A program made the position numbers and the translations under genes. From Polytrichum commune (lineage: Eukaryota; Streptophyta; Polytrichopsida; Polytrichales; Polytrichaceae), in assembly GCA_950295325.1 (NCBI GenBank), contig OX485805.1:30615501-30679500 (forward strand): a stretch of 64,000 bases of DNA, read 5' to 3'. Below the pieces are notes generated by a model. That model was given only the letters and a program-made list of their open reading frames with translations. It did not search any database and was not told where the DNA came from. Position 1 is the stretch's first letter, and each line of letters opens with the position of its first letter. Below, one piece after another: positions 24,294-35,940 of the stretch.

Positions 24294-27282
24294 CTACTTC
24301 TTCTTCTTTTTTGTCTTCTTCGGTCCGCTTCCCATGACCTCCAGCGTTTCCGAAGGCCCATCTGCTCGGGTCCTAACCTTCTCGAATTTTGATTTGTTCC
24401 TCGTGGTTATGGAAGTAGGCTTGCCACTAGTTTCAACATCTACAGCGCTCCTAGTCTTCTGTGACGCTACTAGGGTCTTCCCCGGGTCTTCCACAAATGC
24501 TGGTGGCCTACATACTACTCCCTTGCTGGCTTGTTGCTTGGTGAGCTCTGCAATTGTGGCCTTCAATTTGGCCACCTCATCATCCTTGGACACGTCAAGT
24601 TTCGGGTTGTCCTCTGCACGGTCAATTTCTGCATCCTTTCCTCGAGGTCTGTCATTGACCTCTTCTTGCAAGGGCTCATCGTCAGCACTTGAAGCTTGAG
24701 AACCATGTTCTTGGGTTTTCCCCGGGGTGCTGACAATTGTGTCATTAACAGCCTGCAGTTGATTCACCTCTGTAGCAATCGCTTCAGATGATTGCCCCGG
24801 AGCATCTGCACCCTTTGAAATGCCTAAAACCAATGTCGTGAATAACGACTTCTGAGGAGACTTGGACGGCGACTTCGTCGGAGTAGTTACTCCATGTGGA
24901 GCCTCAGTAGATGTAAGTCGAGAGGACGTCGTCGGAGTAGTAGCTGATGGTGCAGCCTCAGTAGATGGGAGTCGAGAGGGTGGCAAAAGTACACTCTTTG
25001 TTCCTGAGGGTGGAACCTGTGCTTGACTAGTCTCCCCCAAGCTGTATGTCCCTGTGCAAACCTTTGTTCCTGAATGCGGTATCTGTGCTTGACTAGTCTC
25101 TCCCAAGCTGTATGTCCCTGTGCACACCGAAGCCTGCCCAGGAAATGGCTGTTGAGAGGACCCTGCAATTAATAAACCAAAGCATAAGAAACAATTCACT
25201 TATATGCGTGATTAAGTGTATAAGACTACAATATAGCAGTGAGTGGCATAATAACATAGTCTAATAATGAATCCTGAGTGCAAAACATATTCAAAATATG
25301 TGTATGTACTTATGAGTACACAAAGCATACAGGTAAAGTAATCTTGCAATGTATGCTGATAGACCCATTATTACACTGAAATGTACTAATCAGACTATAC
25401 CTGATTATAACTAGTGTATGAATCTTGAGTGCAAAACACATTGAGAATATGTGCATATACTTCTGAGTGCCCAAAGCATACAGGTAAAGTACTCTTGCAA
25501 TGTATGCTGATAGACCCATTATTACACTGAAATGTACTATTCAGACTATACTTGATTATAACTAGTGTATGCCTCATGAGTGCAAAACATACTCAGAATA
25601 TGTGCATATACTTCTGAGTGCCCAAAGCATACTGTAAAACTACTGTTATTATGTATGTTAATAGACTCAGTAGTACATTGACATATACTAAGTGTACTAT
25701 TTGCGAGTGTAACTAGTGTACTATGTTGAAGCGTTATAAACACTTCAATATACTACAATTCACAGAGCATGTGTACTACAAGTATATTCTAATACAGAAC
25801 ATGTCAAACCCTAAACCCAATATTGACATTGTGTACATTAAATGAGTCACAAAAACAAGATGCTCAAGTAGATGGAAGCATACCAATGTCTGCACCACTC
25901 AGCTTGGCAGCAGCTGTTCTCTCTGATAGAGCCAGCTTTCTTTGGAGGTCGCAATCCAGTGCATCGGCCTTCTCTTCAAGACTAATGGGAAGTTCCCCAA
26001 AGCCAAAACTTTTGTACCAGTCTGGATGAACAACTGAACATGATTTTTCTACACACTTTACTGATGTACTAAACCAGGACACAACACACCATGGGTGGTA
26101 TACATGGCGGCAGCTACACACTAGAATGTCATTGTAAGAAAATGGGCAATCACACAAAACGCAATTCGTTACCATTATAGAATCACTATCCATCAGCTCT
26201 AACTCTAGTGAGTTGCACATGGGGTGGGGGTGCAAAGCCAGTCCAGGCCGTCCACTTCGTAAATTGGACAACTGCTTGGCCATAATAGATTGTTGACTCA
26301 CGAGGAACGCTTCCCTCCGCACCAACTTCTCATGAAGAGAGGCTTGGAGTTGCTGGTCAGCAACAATGGCGTTGTACTCACCCTCTGTCCTCTTGAAAGT
26401 GGCTTCGTAGAAGTCAAAGGTCATCTGCATTGTCGGCAACTCGTTCAGCTCGGTACAACCCTCAAGCTTCTTCTTGTACTCCTTGCAGGTCGCATCCATG
26501 GAGTCCAGCATTATGCGGACGCCCTCCACCTTAGAGTCCAGGCGTTGCTTCTCTTTCACAGCCGTGTCCATATCAATCCTCAGAGCAAGCAGCTCCAATT
26601 CAACCAGACGTTGAAGGTCGTTGCTCTCTCGCTTTTTTTTCTCAATCCAGGAGGAACTTTGTCCACCCACCCCTCCACACGGCAACTCACCGGGCTCTCC
26701 CTTCACAAGGACGTCACCTTGCATTAAAGTGTCCATATCTTCTTCCTCCAAAATGTCACTGAAATTCCTTTCAGTGAGTGCCGCTTTCATCTCCAATGCG
26801 GCCTTCATTTTCTTTTGCCATGCACTACACTGATTTCGGTTTGTGATGTGAGCAAAAGATGCCCAATCAACATCTAAACCCTTCACTACATCAGCGACAA
26901 TACCAATTGCGAATTCTTTACCTATGAGCTTAGTTTTGATTAGAGAAGGTTTCTGGTAGACTATAGGATACAGTCTAGCAATGGCAGACTTAACCTTAGG
27001 ATTCTTGACATCCCCAAACCAAAACCCTGACTTGCCTCGCTGTGGCCCAAACACGGAGGTCAGATCGCTCTGGAGGATCTCTCTGGTGTCTCTGGACTTG
27101 TGAGGATTGATCCCTGTCCCATTCAACCCAAAACTATCCCTAAAATCCTCGAAAGACAATGCAGGAGGAGGTGCACCTCTCCGCAAAACAACAATTTTGT
27201 CATCTACGTCATCCACAGTGGTAAGGTGGAGCTGTTCATCATCGTCAGGAACAACGTCCTGTTTTTTCTCTTTTTTCCCCAT
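24294..27282 (-). CDS. RING-type/coiled-coil companion protein of the Sola-like element (2 exons)
   Basis: Exon 1 is 27282-25884 and exon 2 is 25162-24294. The donor GTATGC and acceptor ATTGCAG join in frame, giving 755 codons. The start at 27282 (MGKKEKKQDV) is chosen over an in-frame Met at 27342 because the extra 20 residues overlap AAACCCTAA-like leader sequence. Residues about 50-170 form an unrecognised conserved-looking domain; 215-345 are charged and probably coiled coil. A RING-H2-like finger uses C374, C377, C391, H393, H396, C399, C410 and C415, where the last pair is spaced by four instead of two. The C-terminal third is low-complexity, with a twofold 22-24-residue repeat (TGTYSLGETSQAQ) and a Lys-rich end that may be a nuclear signal. 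Role unknown: a ubiquitin ligase or DNA-binding helper of transposition is possible. Confidence 0.75.
25163..25883 (-). other. Intron of the RING-type gene
   Basis: This 721-base intron runs GTATGC to TTGCAG on the minus strand. Most of it is the tandem array listed separately. Exon phase is kept across it, and the unspliced frame stops a few codons after the donor. Confidence 0.75.
25262..25725. repeat. Three tandem 151-bp units inside the intron
   Basis: GAGTGCAAAACA recurs at 25276, 25427 and 25578, exactly 151 bases apart. Units 1 and 2 are very similar (both contain GTATGCTGATAGACCCATTA); unit 3 is more diverged. Each unit also has ATATGTGCATATACTT-like and AAAGCATACAGGTAAAGTA words. 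The array is intronic, so it does not change the protein, but it may give small RNA or structural signals. Confidence 0.85.
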
Positions 27283-27358
27283 TGCTAAACCCTGTGGCCT
27301 GTGTTTGAAACCTTGCCTAAACCCTAAAACCCTAATCCTCACTATGAAGACGTGAAAT

Positions 27359-27523
27359 GAGTGAAGCCACCTGACAGTAAAACCCTAGCTAAAGCCCAGA
27401 GGACCGAAATTGCAACCTTGCTTGAGCAAAACCGTAAACCTCAACATGAATGGAATGAATGTAGAATGCGCGATATGAGTGAAGCCGAATCTACCTGAAC
27501 CCTAGCTAAACCCCAGAGGACCA
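27359..27523. repeat. Duplicated segment in the upstream region of the RING-type gene
   Basis: GAGTGAAGCC followed by AACCCTAGCTAAA and CCCAGAGGACC occurs at 27359-27405 and again at 27477-27523, period 118. Next to it are AAACCCTAAAACCCTAATCC (a telobox-like plant promoter motif) near 27320 and, at 27600-27680, four loose copies of a CAACGCCACAGCTCCGCCT-type unit of about 25 bases. Both features fall between the start codon and the right transposon end, where promoter and transposase-binding sites would be. Confidence 0.6.
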
Positions 27524-28024
27524 GTTCTCATTGTGCTTCCCTCATACAACAAAAAACAAAAAAAACAAAACACAGATTTGCAACCAGGACCTCTGTTTCC
27601 CAACGCAACAGCTCCGCTCCGCCTTCCCAACGCCACAACTCCGCCTCACCAACGTCACAGCTCCGCCTCCCCAGCGGCACAAAAAAACGAAAAAGACGGA
27701 ATTCCACGACTCTACCCCAGGAGGATTCTCCGCCCAACTCACGAAGCGGGAGAATTTTGAATACGCGCTAAACCGGCGCGCGCCCAGGTTGCCGGGAGTC
27801 TAGCTTGCCCGAAATTGGAAACCTGACGCGTCAATATTAAAGTCCGAAACCCAGTCTGTCAACTCCCCATAAAGCCCGTACTCAACGGCCACGATTGCCC
27901 TGGCACAGAGAATCGATGGTGATGCTAGATTTAGAAATCTCAAAGAATTGCCCCAAACTGATGTACTAAACATACTTTGATTTTTGCCCAAAGTGTACCA
28001 ACCTTAGCGTGCTTCTACCCATAA

Positions 28025-29539
28025 TACATCTATAAACTAAATTACTTTATAATAAAATTATCTATATTCTATGTTTGCTTAAGATTGATATAAGTAAATC
28101 CAAAAATACTTGACTGGTTGATTTGGATGCAGACTAAAGACCTTGTAGGACACTATTAATACATAGGTTTCTTGAAAATGTAAGGTCACATAAAAAAACA
28201 TTCGAAGATATAAATTCATTTGCAACATGATCCTTAGAAGTAACGTTATGAATATATATCATGTCGGATTTCCTACTTTAAAATTGAAGCCTATTATTGT
28301 TTCTCATAGAAATCATGGTCCAGATGTAAAATACTTGGTTCATCATCCGGATACAAAATTGACCTCTTGCACATATACTTAGATATCTTAGAAAAATATA
28401 TACAATCACATTTTACGTGCATTGCATATTATGGTAGGTTTGGATGATTCACAACTTCTCAAAATATGTGATTCATTCTATAATTTCCTAAATGATGGAA
28501 ATTGGTGTTTTCCTCCATCTCTTCAAAAAAATGGAAATATGATTTTTTTTTTTTTCTCCTTTAGATGATCGCACGTAGTATTTTGCATTAATCAACATTA
28601 GGGCCAAATTCTTGAATCAAGTGGGCACAATCTAGGGCAAAAATACTATTTGAGGAGTTAGAAATATTACAAAAATTGGTGATATCAAATCCAAAACCTG
28701 AAAAATATACCATATCAAATATTCAAAAGGTACATATTTAATTGTTAGAACTTAAAGAACGTTTGCAAAGTGAATTTCTAGATCCATTTGATCCCTTAAT
28801 AAAAGTCATTGATGATTGGAGTGTGTCAGTGAAAAGAAAAAAACCTTTGGTAGAGCGTATGTGAAAAAAGAATGAGTATTTTTATTTTATTTTTCATATA
28901 AGTTAATGAAGTTAGAAATACGGAATTTGATTGTACTATAGTTTGTTGATAGTTTGTTAAATGTGGTTTTAGAGGATGTATCCATTATCATTTCTCCATC
29001 TTATTTCATAAAATATTTATCCTTTGTAGTGATTCGCAATTGCTACCTGAGTGAGACAATTCCCAAGCCAATCCAACGGCAAGAACTAAACCCTAAACAT
29101 GGAAATGTTCCTCGAAAGACTTTGTTATTTGTTGCCATTGTGATAATTCTTGTTGATAAACATGCGTGTCTGTGGCCTGAATATGAGCTGGATTTTTATG
29201 GAGCGATGGGAAATTCTATACAGGAGCTCTTGGTGTCAGATGTGGACTCCGAAGTTCTTTTATCATGTCAGCAAAGTAGGAAATGTATAATCTGAAAGAC
29301 CAGAAGATTTGTGCTTAGTTGTGAATTATCTGTAGAGATGGTGAATTCCTTTCTGTACAGATTTGTATTCATGAATCTTATCTGTGGGAATGTAGAATCC
29401 ATTTTATAGGGATCTGAAAATTTGTTTGGAAGAATTTTGTAATGAACATTTTCAGTAGCCCATCAAGCAGAGAGACTTTCAGTGATGGTCAAATGATAAC
29501 TTGAACCTCCACTACAAGAACAGGTTGGGAATAGGCCCC
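28025..29539. other. Intergenic, no gene recognised
   Basis: AT-rich. A frame at 28954-29295 encodes a protein-like stretch (LWPEYELDFYGAMGNSIQEL) but has no recognisable domain. The region before it (29035-29090) resembles the dispersed repeats at 12.8 and 57.9 kb (GAGACAATTCCCA, CCAATCCAACGGC), so the frame may belong to a repeat. I do not call it a gene. Confidence 0.45.
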
Positions 29540-29669
29540 GTAATTGCAACACTGTAAATCTATAATCCCCAAATGTTTTACAAGGAATGACAAATAATAT
29601 TGGGTGACACTATACCCCAGTTTATAAGTAGTATTGAGCGAGACAATGAGAACTGGTGACCCTAAATAG
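29540..29669 (-). mobile_element. Small MITE-like repeat (inverted copy at 43983-44136)
   Basis: About 130 bases match the reverse complement of 43983-44136, including TAATTGCAACA, GTAAATCTA, AAGGAATGACAAATAAT and the GGTGACCCTAAATAG end. In the 44-kb copy the two ends are inverted (TTAGTGTCACCAATT against the reverse complement of AATTACTGTCACTTA), which supports a miniature inverted-repeat element. The target-site duplication was not resolved. Confidence 0.6.
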
Positions 29670-31312
29670 CATATTTAGTGTACTGCTCTTTTCAAGTTCC
29701 AACGGACTATTGTTATTGAATATTGAGAAAGAGGTCCTTCCAATTTCACCAACCAAACACCACTGTATTCATGGAAGTGTCCATTATGGTGGGAAAATGG
29801 TTTCCATCCACCCCATACAGGTCCACCGCATAAATTCCACAAGTTGAACTGTTGAGAGCAGCAGTTAAGATGGGCACCGATTTTACCAATGTATGAAAGT
29901 GCACATCCATTGTCATAAAAACTTGCAATGGCAATATCTCACAATAAACATTCCAATAGTCAAGAGACCTTCAACAATATGCAAAGTGAAACCCGGTTGC
30001 CTATACGTGTCGAATCTTCAGACCAGCACTATCAATTAATCAATGTCAGTAGCAATTAATCTCTGAAGGTTAAAGAACATCCATTTGAATTCCAAATGTA
30101 TGCAAGTCATAGTTAAGCCGGAGTATCAACACATCCATAGCTTGCACCAGCATTGTGACACAAATATGATGCAATAGATTCACCTCAACATCTGCTGATT
30201 GCATTTTTACAGGCTATCAATAAATTATCGTACATGTACTGAAACAGAAGGGTTATATCTTTCAGAAATATGGCTTGTGAGAGGCAGACAGGATACATCA
30301 CATGAATGAGGAAACCTTCCAGATTATCTGCTAAGAACCAGAATATTTTCTCCCTGTTGCAAATCATTCTGGCGTACATTTCTCCTTCACCTCATGACAA
30401 CCTTTCCCGAAGTGGGAAATGGAGATGGGATTCAAAACAATTGAAGGGATTCTAGAAAGAAGAAGGAGCTTCCAACATCCTTGCTAGGCTTGCTTGTCGT
30501 CGTCCAAGAGTAACAGCAACCCACAGCCAACTCACACACACCTGCACGAGATGCATCTTTTAATAAAACTCACAATATCCAAGTTCATAGAAGATGCAAA
30601 ATGAGGTATTCCAGAATCATAACATTCTTAAGTGGTATACTGGGAGTTCTCCCTAGATAAGCATCTTGGAGAGTATACACTTGGTGAGATTCTTGTTGGT
30701 AAGGTCTTCAAGTTGTGTCTTGGTAAATGGAAGAAGGCTTTGTCCGAAGATAGGTACCAACGAGTTGTTTGATTAATGAGAGCTTGCCACTTGACTATGC
30801 TTGGCATTCATGCATGTAACCAAGGACCTTGATTTGTTGGATTTATTCTTGAAGCTAGAATAGAAAGAGAATGTCCTTGCACATGCCTTTAAGAATGCTA
30901 TAGTTCCTCCCACTTTACAAGAAACTAGAATTTGACAGAAAAAGGACATGCACAATGTGATGATACTTTGTAAGTGACTATATGAGGTTCCAGAAAATAT
31001 TTTCTTGTTTTTTTAAACAGTTGATACGGTATGAAAAGGAATAATTTTAACTCAGAACTAGTGATGAGTGATCCCTAAAGCACTACAACAATTCCTTACA
31101 ACATGGGAGTATGAGATTACAATCTTTGCACAAACATGCTTACCGGTAATGCACACAGGGCAACATCTGAAGGACCGCTCACGAGCAAGCCCTCAATCAG
31201 CTTGTAAACGCATGCTGCAGCTGCATCTCCTAGCTTTTGAACAAAGGTATCAATTGTCACCTCACAAACATTCAAACAAACCTAAAGTTGAACTTCAAAA
31301 CAAGATTGAAAA
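29670..31312. other. Intergenic, no feature recognised
   Basis: Only short open frames and no repeat partner noticed up to the repeat at 31313. Confidence 0.5.
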
Positions 31313-31560
31313 GAAATACGAATCACAACAAATGCAAGCAGGAGCGACAATCTTGGTGCGAAGACAAGCACACAAGCTTCTTGAGGTGGGGAGCTTCGGC
31401 GTTGGGGGCCTGTGTGGCCGGGCATGACAGCCCAGTATCAGGCCCTCTTCCCAACGGGCTCTCGTTCCCATGGGCACGGGCAATGAAGGAGATTCCGGGC
31501 AGTGAAGGAGACGTGCCCGGGGCAAGGCAGGGGGCCTGGGCAAATGTGATCTAGACCAGG
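31313..31560 (+). repeat. Inverted copy of the 17.4-kb repeat
   Basis: It matches the reverse complement of 17445-17690 over its length and ends with the imperfect hairpin CCTGG (31535) and CCAGG (31556) around GCAAATGTGATCTAGA. Frames at 31068-31427 and 31237-31554 run through it and have no recognisable product. Confidence 0.65.
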
Positions 31561-31744
31561 TTGTGGTAAAGGTTCTAATCTAAGCTAATTTATGATCTAA
31601 AAAAGTCTAAATAGTTATTAAGCAACATGAAAGTTGGTGAGGTAAAAAATGTAGTTGCACTTTTTGGAAAAGTCTCCTGACACCCGCATTCGAAACCTCT
31701 TTGATATTTTTTTGAAGCTAACATATTTGATTAAATATCCATTC

Positions 31745-32340
31745 ATTCATCATTGCCTTGCAAGCTTTTTCCTTCGGGGGACATTAGACCCCCCCCCATG
31801 AACTTTTCAGGGGAGGTAGATTTGGGCAGGGGTAGCCGCCCAGAAAGAAATTTAGATTTTTTGGACCCGACCAAAAACTTCTGCTCACCCGCCTGATTTC
31901 GAAAAAACCATTGCCCTTGTATTCTTGAAGGCCACTTATTCACAAATCCCATATTGAGTGCACTTCACCTTCAAGGTCCAAAATCCAATATATATGTTCA
32001 TCTCCTTTGAATTAATAAGCAACTGACTGGAATTTCATTATATAAGTGAAACCGTCGATAAAACATGTAATTAACTTGGAAGTAAAAAATATTACAAAAC
32101 CCTCACTGGCATTGAGGTTATAATTTTTGTGACTTGCCATTAAAAGGGTCTATGTCAATCTTAAAATGAAACTAAAGTATATATTTTTATTTTTTATAGG
32201 TTAAATATTATAATCTAGTTAATGCATTGTACTTTCACAAAGCATTCATATGCATTTAAACTAATTAAGTGTGATTGAATGTAATTAAGTCTAATTAATC
32301 CTAATCAAACCCAATTAAATCATAAAGTATGTTTACCAAA
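31745..32340 (-). repeat. Inverted duplicate of 53700-54270 (copy A)
   Basis: About 590 bases align with the reverse complement of 53700-54270. Strong stretches include ATATTGAGTGCACTTCACCT, CATTGAGGTTATAATTTTTG and the TTGGTCGGGTC region. The copy contains a ten-C run at about 31791. Both copies have many substitutions and small indels, so the event is old. Element class not recognised. Confidence 0.7.
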
Positions 32341-32790
32341 TTAATTAAGCTTAATCAATTATAAAATAATTCTAATGGTATCAATTTATGAATTATTATA
32401 AATCATGTAAATAATATAAACGGAGATTTCATCAAAATTGACATTCACTTATATAAAATGTATTAAAATTTTCTTCAAGCCAACCAATTTGGCTTTGTTA
32501 ATTTGCTCCGTGATCGATTGTATTCCAAATGTATCTTCTCGGTAAGAAAAAAATGCCTCTTAAATCAGTTAAAATATCTACTATATTATTAAAAAATACG
32601 AAAGTATGATTTCAAATATTAATGAATTTCAAAATAATTTGGCAAAGTTCTTGCATCGCCACCTTTAAATTTTATTCTAAGACCTGAATAGGTTTGATAA
32701 GCTTTTCGTTGTTGTTCGTTCCAAGTTAGATTTTAAATACGTTCTCTAGCCTCTTGAACAAAGTACGTTCAACTAGTTGTTGTACAATTA
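32341..32790. other. Intergenic, very AT-rich
   Basis: Repeated TAATTAAG-type words, no gene seen. Confidence 0.5.
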
Positions 32791-32799
32791 GGTGGCCTT

Positions 32800-32946
32800 T
32801 TGCCTATATAAAAAATTATTCCATTCACATCTCACATTGCTCAAGCAATAATACAAAATACAAAGTTCAATTGTTCAATGGATATGTCAGAGATTATTAC
32901 CTCCACCGTTGGCCAACTTCCTCAACTTGCAAACTTTTTGACATAG
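32800..32946 (+). promoter_or_regulatory. Promoter-like stretch and 22-codon mini-frame
   Basis: CTATATAAAAAA at about 32803 resembles a TATA box. About 70 bases later an ATG at 32878 opens a 22-codon frame (MDMSEIITSTVGQLPQLANF, then LT and a stop at 32944). The arrangement resembles a plant core promoter with a short leader, but the frame is very short and no downstream exon is recognisable. It could be the relic of a lost gene's 5' end or chance. Confidence 0.2.
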
Positions 32947-35800
32947 CATGCTACTTATCATAGTATATAGACAAAAATTGTTTCATTGTCTTATAAATTG
33001 TTTTCTCATTTTTTTTCATAATGCTAGAATAATTTTTTTTTTAAACATTCCATCTGACATGTACATCCCTCAGATAATGACGCAATAATATCTTTACATG
33101 CGAGCAAAAAGTTTTAGAATTTTCATCTATTGAAACTTCAAAAATGTCTATATTTTGTTTGTTTTTCCTATAAGCTTTAGAGTTTTATTTTAGTTATGAA
33201 ATGGACCTCTGCAGTGGTTCATCCTTTGTAAATTCTCTACTATGAATTTAACTTGAAGATATCTCTATAAACATTGTATTTGGTGGAACGCTAAACCCAC
33301 TTTGAGCATCATCATATCTATCTTCTTCATAATATTCAGTTGTACATGCTTAGGTGATAATATCAGTGCTAACACTTGCATGTATGCTTATAGATATTGG
33401 GTTAAAATATGTTCTTAGCATTGGCATGTTTGGGTGTAGGGTATTTTATGGAGGACATAACAATGTTACCATTACTGAAATCAAAATATCAACAAGCCGA
33501 CCACTTATGTTTTGATTTTTTGCATCTTTTTTTGGTTTATTATGGTGTGCAAAAATAAATAAGTTAGTAGTCAAAATTTTAAGATATCAATTCTACATAT
33601 GCACATATGTGAAATCTCTAGCTTTCATAATAATAAAATTTTAAATAAAGGATTTGTTCATCTTCGAGGCATCCATCTCTCTCTAATCCTTGATTAATGA
33701 TCTTTTTGACCTAATGCTTCTTACAGATGTGGAAATAGACCTCAAAACAACTATATTAAAATCTGGTAATATTTAATAAATGACAACAATTATTAGGTCT
33801 CTTAAAATATCGGTAGACGACAACCAAAAGTTCCCAAAATAAGGCTAACCTTTGAGTTATAACTATTCTAATAAAGTACACATCACTCCACATACAATAC
33901 AACTTTCACCATACCCAAAGCTTACATCGGATTAGGAGCCAATCCAATTATCCATATGGAAATACATGCCTTGCAAAAAATTGTTTCCTTCGAAACTCAC
34001 ACTAAATATATTTAATAACATTTGCTTCCAACAAGAATTTTAGAGACTACTATATCAAAGCTTATTTGTATTCTTAAACCATGTAATACTTCCTAGATCC
34101 CACTTTGCCTCAACCTCTAGAAGCATTCTAGTTCTTATGCCAAAAAACTACCAATGCAAAATACTCTAGACTTTGTGGATTTTTCCAATGTAGCTACATC
34201 CAAAACAACAGAAATATGCATAAATTGCAAATGAAAAGGAACACATTTGTCCTTTTCAGAATTACACAAAAAAAACCTCTAGCTCCATTCCTCACATGAT
34301 TCCAAGAGTCTCTTCACAAGATTCAGCACATTCTAAATCCCTCCCAACAAAAATCATATGACTGTCAAATAACATTTTTCCACCATTGTTGTCTGTAACC
34401 TTCAATGTCTTACACCGGTTGACTAGGCCGAAATTAGCTATCAGTAGTGAGTACTCCATGCAACCTAGCACAAAAAAAACCTTGCAATATCTATGACTCT
34501 TTGAGACTGATATTGTAACTTAACCTTTCAACACCTTGTGTTGATGCAACATATGAACTTATCAAATTGGCAGTGGAACACCATTGGGTAAAACCCTAAA
34601 CCCTTGAAGATAGCGTATCATTGCAAAAACTATTGCTAAAGATTACTACATGCAAAATAGAACAATTAGACATCAATCTGAGACATGACTATCACATACT
34701 CTAAACAATCGTCATTTTCCCTGACACTAAACTTGTGAATTGCAAAACGAATATTTGGCATGAATGCTCTTCCCAACTCCCAAAACTTTGCCCTCACAAA
34801 CAGAAGAAACTAGGTTTCCATACAATCTATCTTATCCACACTTTTTTAGAGTTGTCATTTGATGTAGTTCTTTACAACCGAAGATTCCGAACAAGGGGAA
34901 TGGAAACACTAATTTAGAAGTGCATGAATTGCTTTCTAACTGGAAATTCAGTAACAATTATGGTCTCAACATTTTCAAATCAGAGAACATATCATATCTC
35001 TTTGCCGCCACACTGAAATAAGGCAGATTTTGCTCTAAAGTGGACCAAGGGGAACAAAGAAAAAAGAATCTAAAGTGCTTTGGCAACATAAAAAGGATCA
35101 TGTGTGGTGTTATGATTCATACTGTCTAATGCAAAGTTAGATGTGCGTGAGGCTACAATTGAGCCTACAAAGAACCACTTGAGTAACCCAACCAAATGTT
35201 TGGCATGCTTAATACTAGACATTCTATGTGTTAAAGGCAATCGCCCACTAATAATCCCTTGCTTTCTCCCTCCCCAACACTTATTATACAATTCATTGAC
35301 TAACACATTGTATCGACAAAATCTATGGAAATGCCACCACGTGTAAACACAAATCATATAATAACATGATTCCTTATTTCCAAAGACTTCATTGGAACAC
35401 CTTTCCTCCCATGATTATTATCACAAGCATCAAAGGTACCATATATCAATCATCCATTACACATATATTGGATATGGAAATCCATCAAACCAAAGTACAA
35501 ACTTTCATGGAAGCAATCTCTTTGAATGCCATTGAATACCTCACATACATTGTCCTTAACAAATTAAATATGGAAAAACGCCAAGTATATGTACCCCTTG
35601 ACTAGCTCTACCTTCGATCTCTCAATTCTAAGGTCACCTATTGAAATAGAGGAATTATCTCATCCTCCTCTTATATTCCCCTATGGAAATTTTATGAGAA
35701 AGATTAATCATTCTATTAAGTTGAATACTCAATATCAGGTAGAGAAACCGAAAACGATGAATGTCATTACTAGTGCACTAGACTAGGGGTAGAATGATTC
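32947..35800. other. Intergenic, AT-rich, no feature recognised
   Basis: No repeats with a partner in this window and no convincing coding sequence over almost 2.9 kb. Confidence 0.5.
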
Positions 35801-35803
35801 TTG

Positions 35804-35940
35804 TGCACACCCAAAATGGCTAATTGTAAAAGTGGTTGCATGAAAAGAATGCAGTGATAGGTGGGATTGGAAAGATAGGTGTGGTTTTACACCACTTGTG
35901 ACCACTTTTGGGTGACATCGAATTAACCATTTTGTGTGCA
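35804..35940. mobile_element. Small inverted-repeat element (about 137 bp)
   Basis: Left end TGCACACCCAAAATGGCTAA and right end (35921-35940, reverse complement TGCACACAAAATGGTTAATT) pair with one mismatch and a two-base gap. An inner pair AAAAGTGG and CCACTTTT strengthens the fold. The target-site duplication is unclear. Probably a MITE. Confidence 0.5.

Larger units (their letters stand above)
19513..28020. mobile_element. 8.5-kb two-gene DNA transposon, Sola-like, apparently complete
   Basis: Seen directly: the left end GGGTAGAAGCACGCTAA (from 19513) is the exact 17-base reverse complement of the right end (to 28020), and a looser match continues for about ten bases. The flanks are ATAA at 19509-19512 and ATAA at 28021-28024, a 4-bp target-site duplication. 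Inside are a plus-strand transposase (20470-23809) and a minus-strand RING-type gene (24294-27282), convergent, 484 bases apart. Both are open across splice-competent junctions. Known: Sola superfamily elements are described with 4-bp duplications. Inference: the DDE-like motifs and duplication length suggest Sola or a relative; other cut-and-paste superfamilies are not excluded. Intact frames and a perfect duplication suggest recent movement. Confidence 0.85.

Noticed and set aside
25262-25725. Possible CRISPR-like array because of regular spacing
   Set aside because: Units of 151 bases are contiguous tandem repeats without spacers, inside a plant transposon intron.
26290-26833. Plus-strand frames across the RING-type gene
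   Set aside because: Shadows of the minus-strand gene, which has a recognisable zinc finger and in-frame splicing.
27300-27340. AAACCCTAA-like run as a telomere remnant
   Set aside because: Only two or three imperfect units; plant promoters often carry single telobox motifs, and it lies at a gene start.
19513-28020. Reading the two convergent genes as host genes
   Set aside because: Exact terminal inverted repeats and an ATAA duplication enclose both, and the first has transposase-type acidic motifs.
32878-32946. 22-codon frame as a small peptide gene
   Set aside because: Kept only as a low-confidence promoter-like feature; too short, with no secretion signal or known peptide motif.
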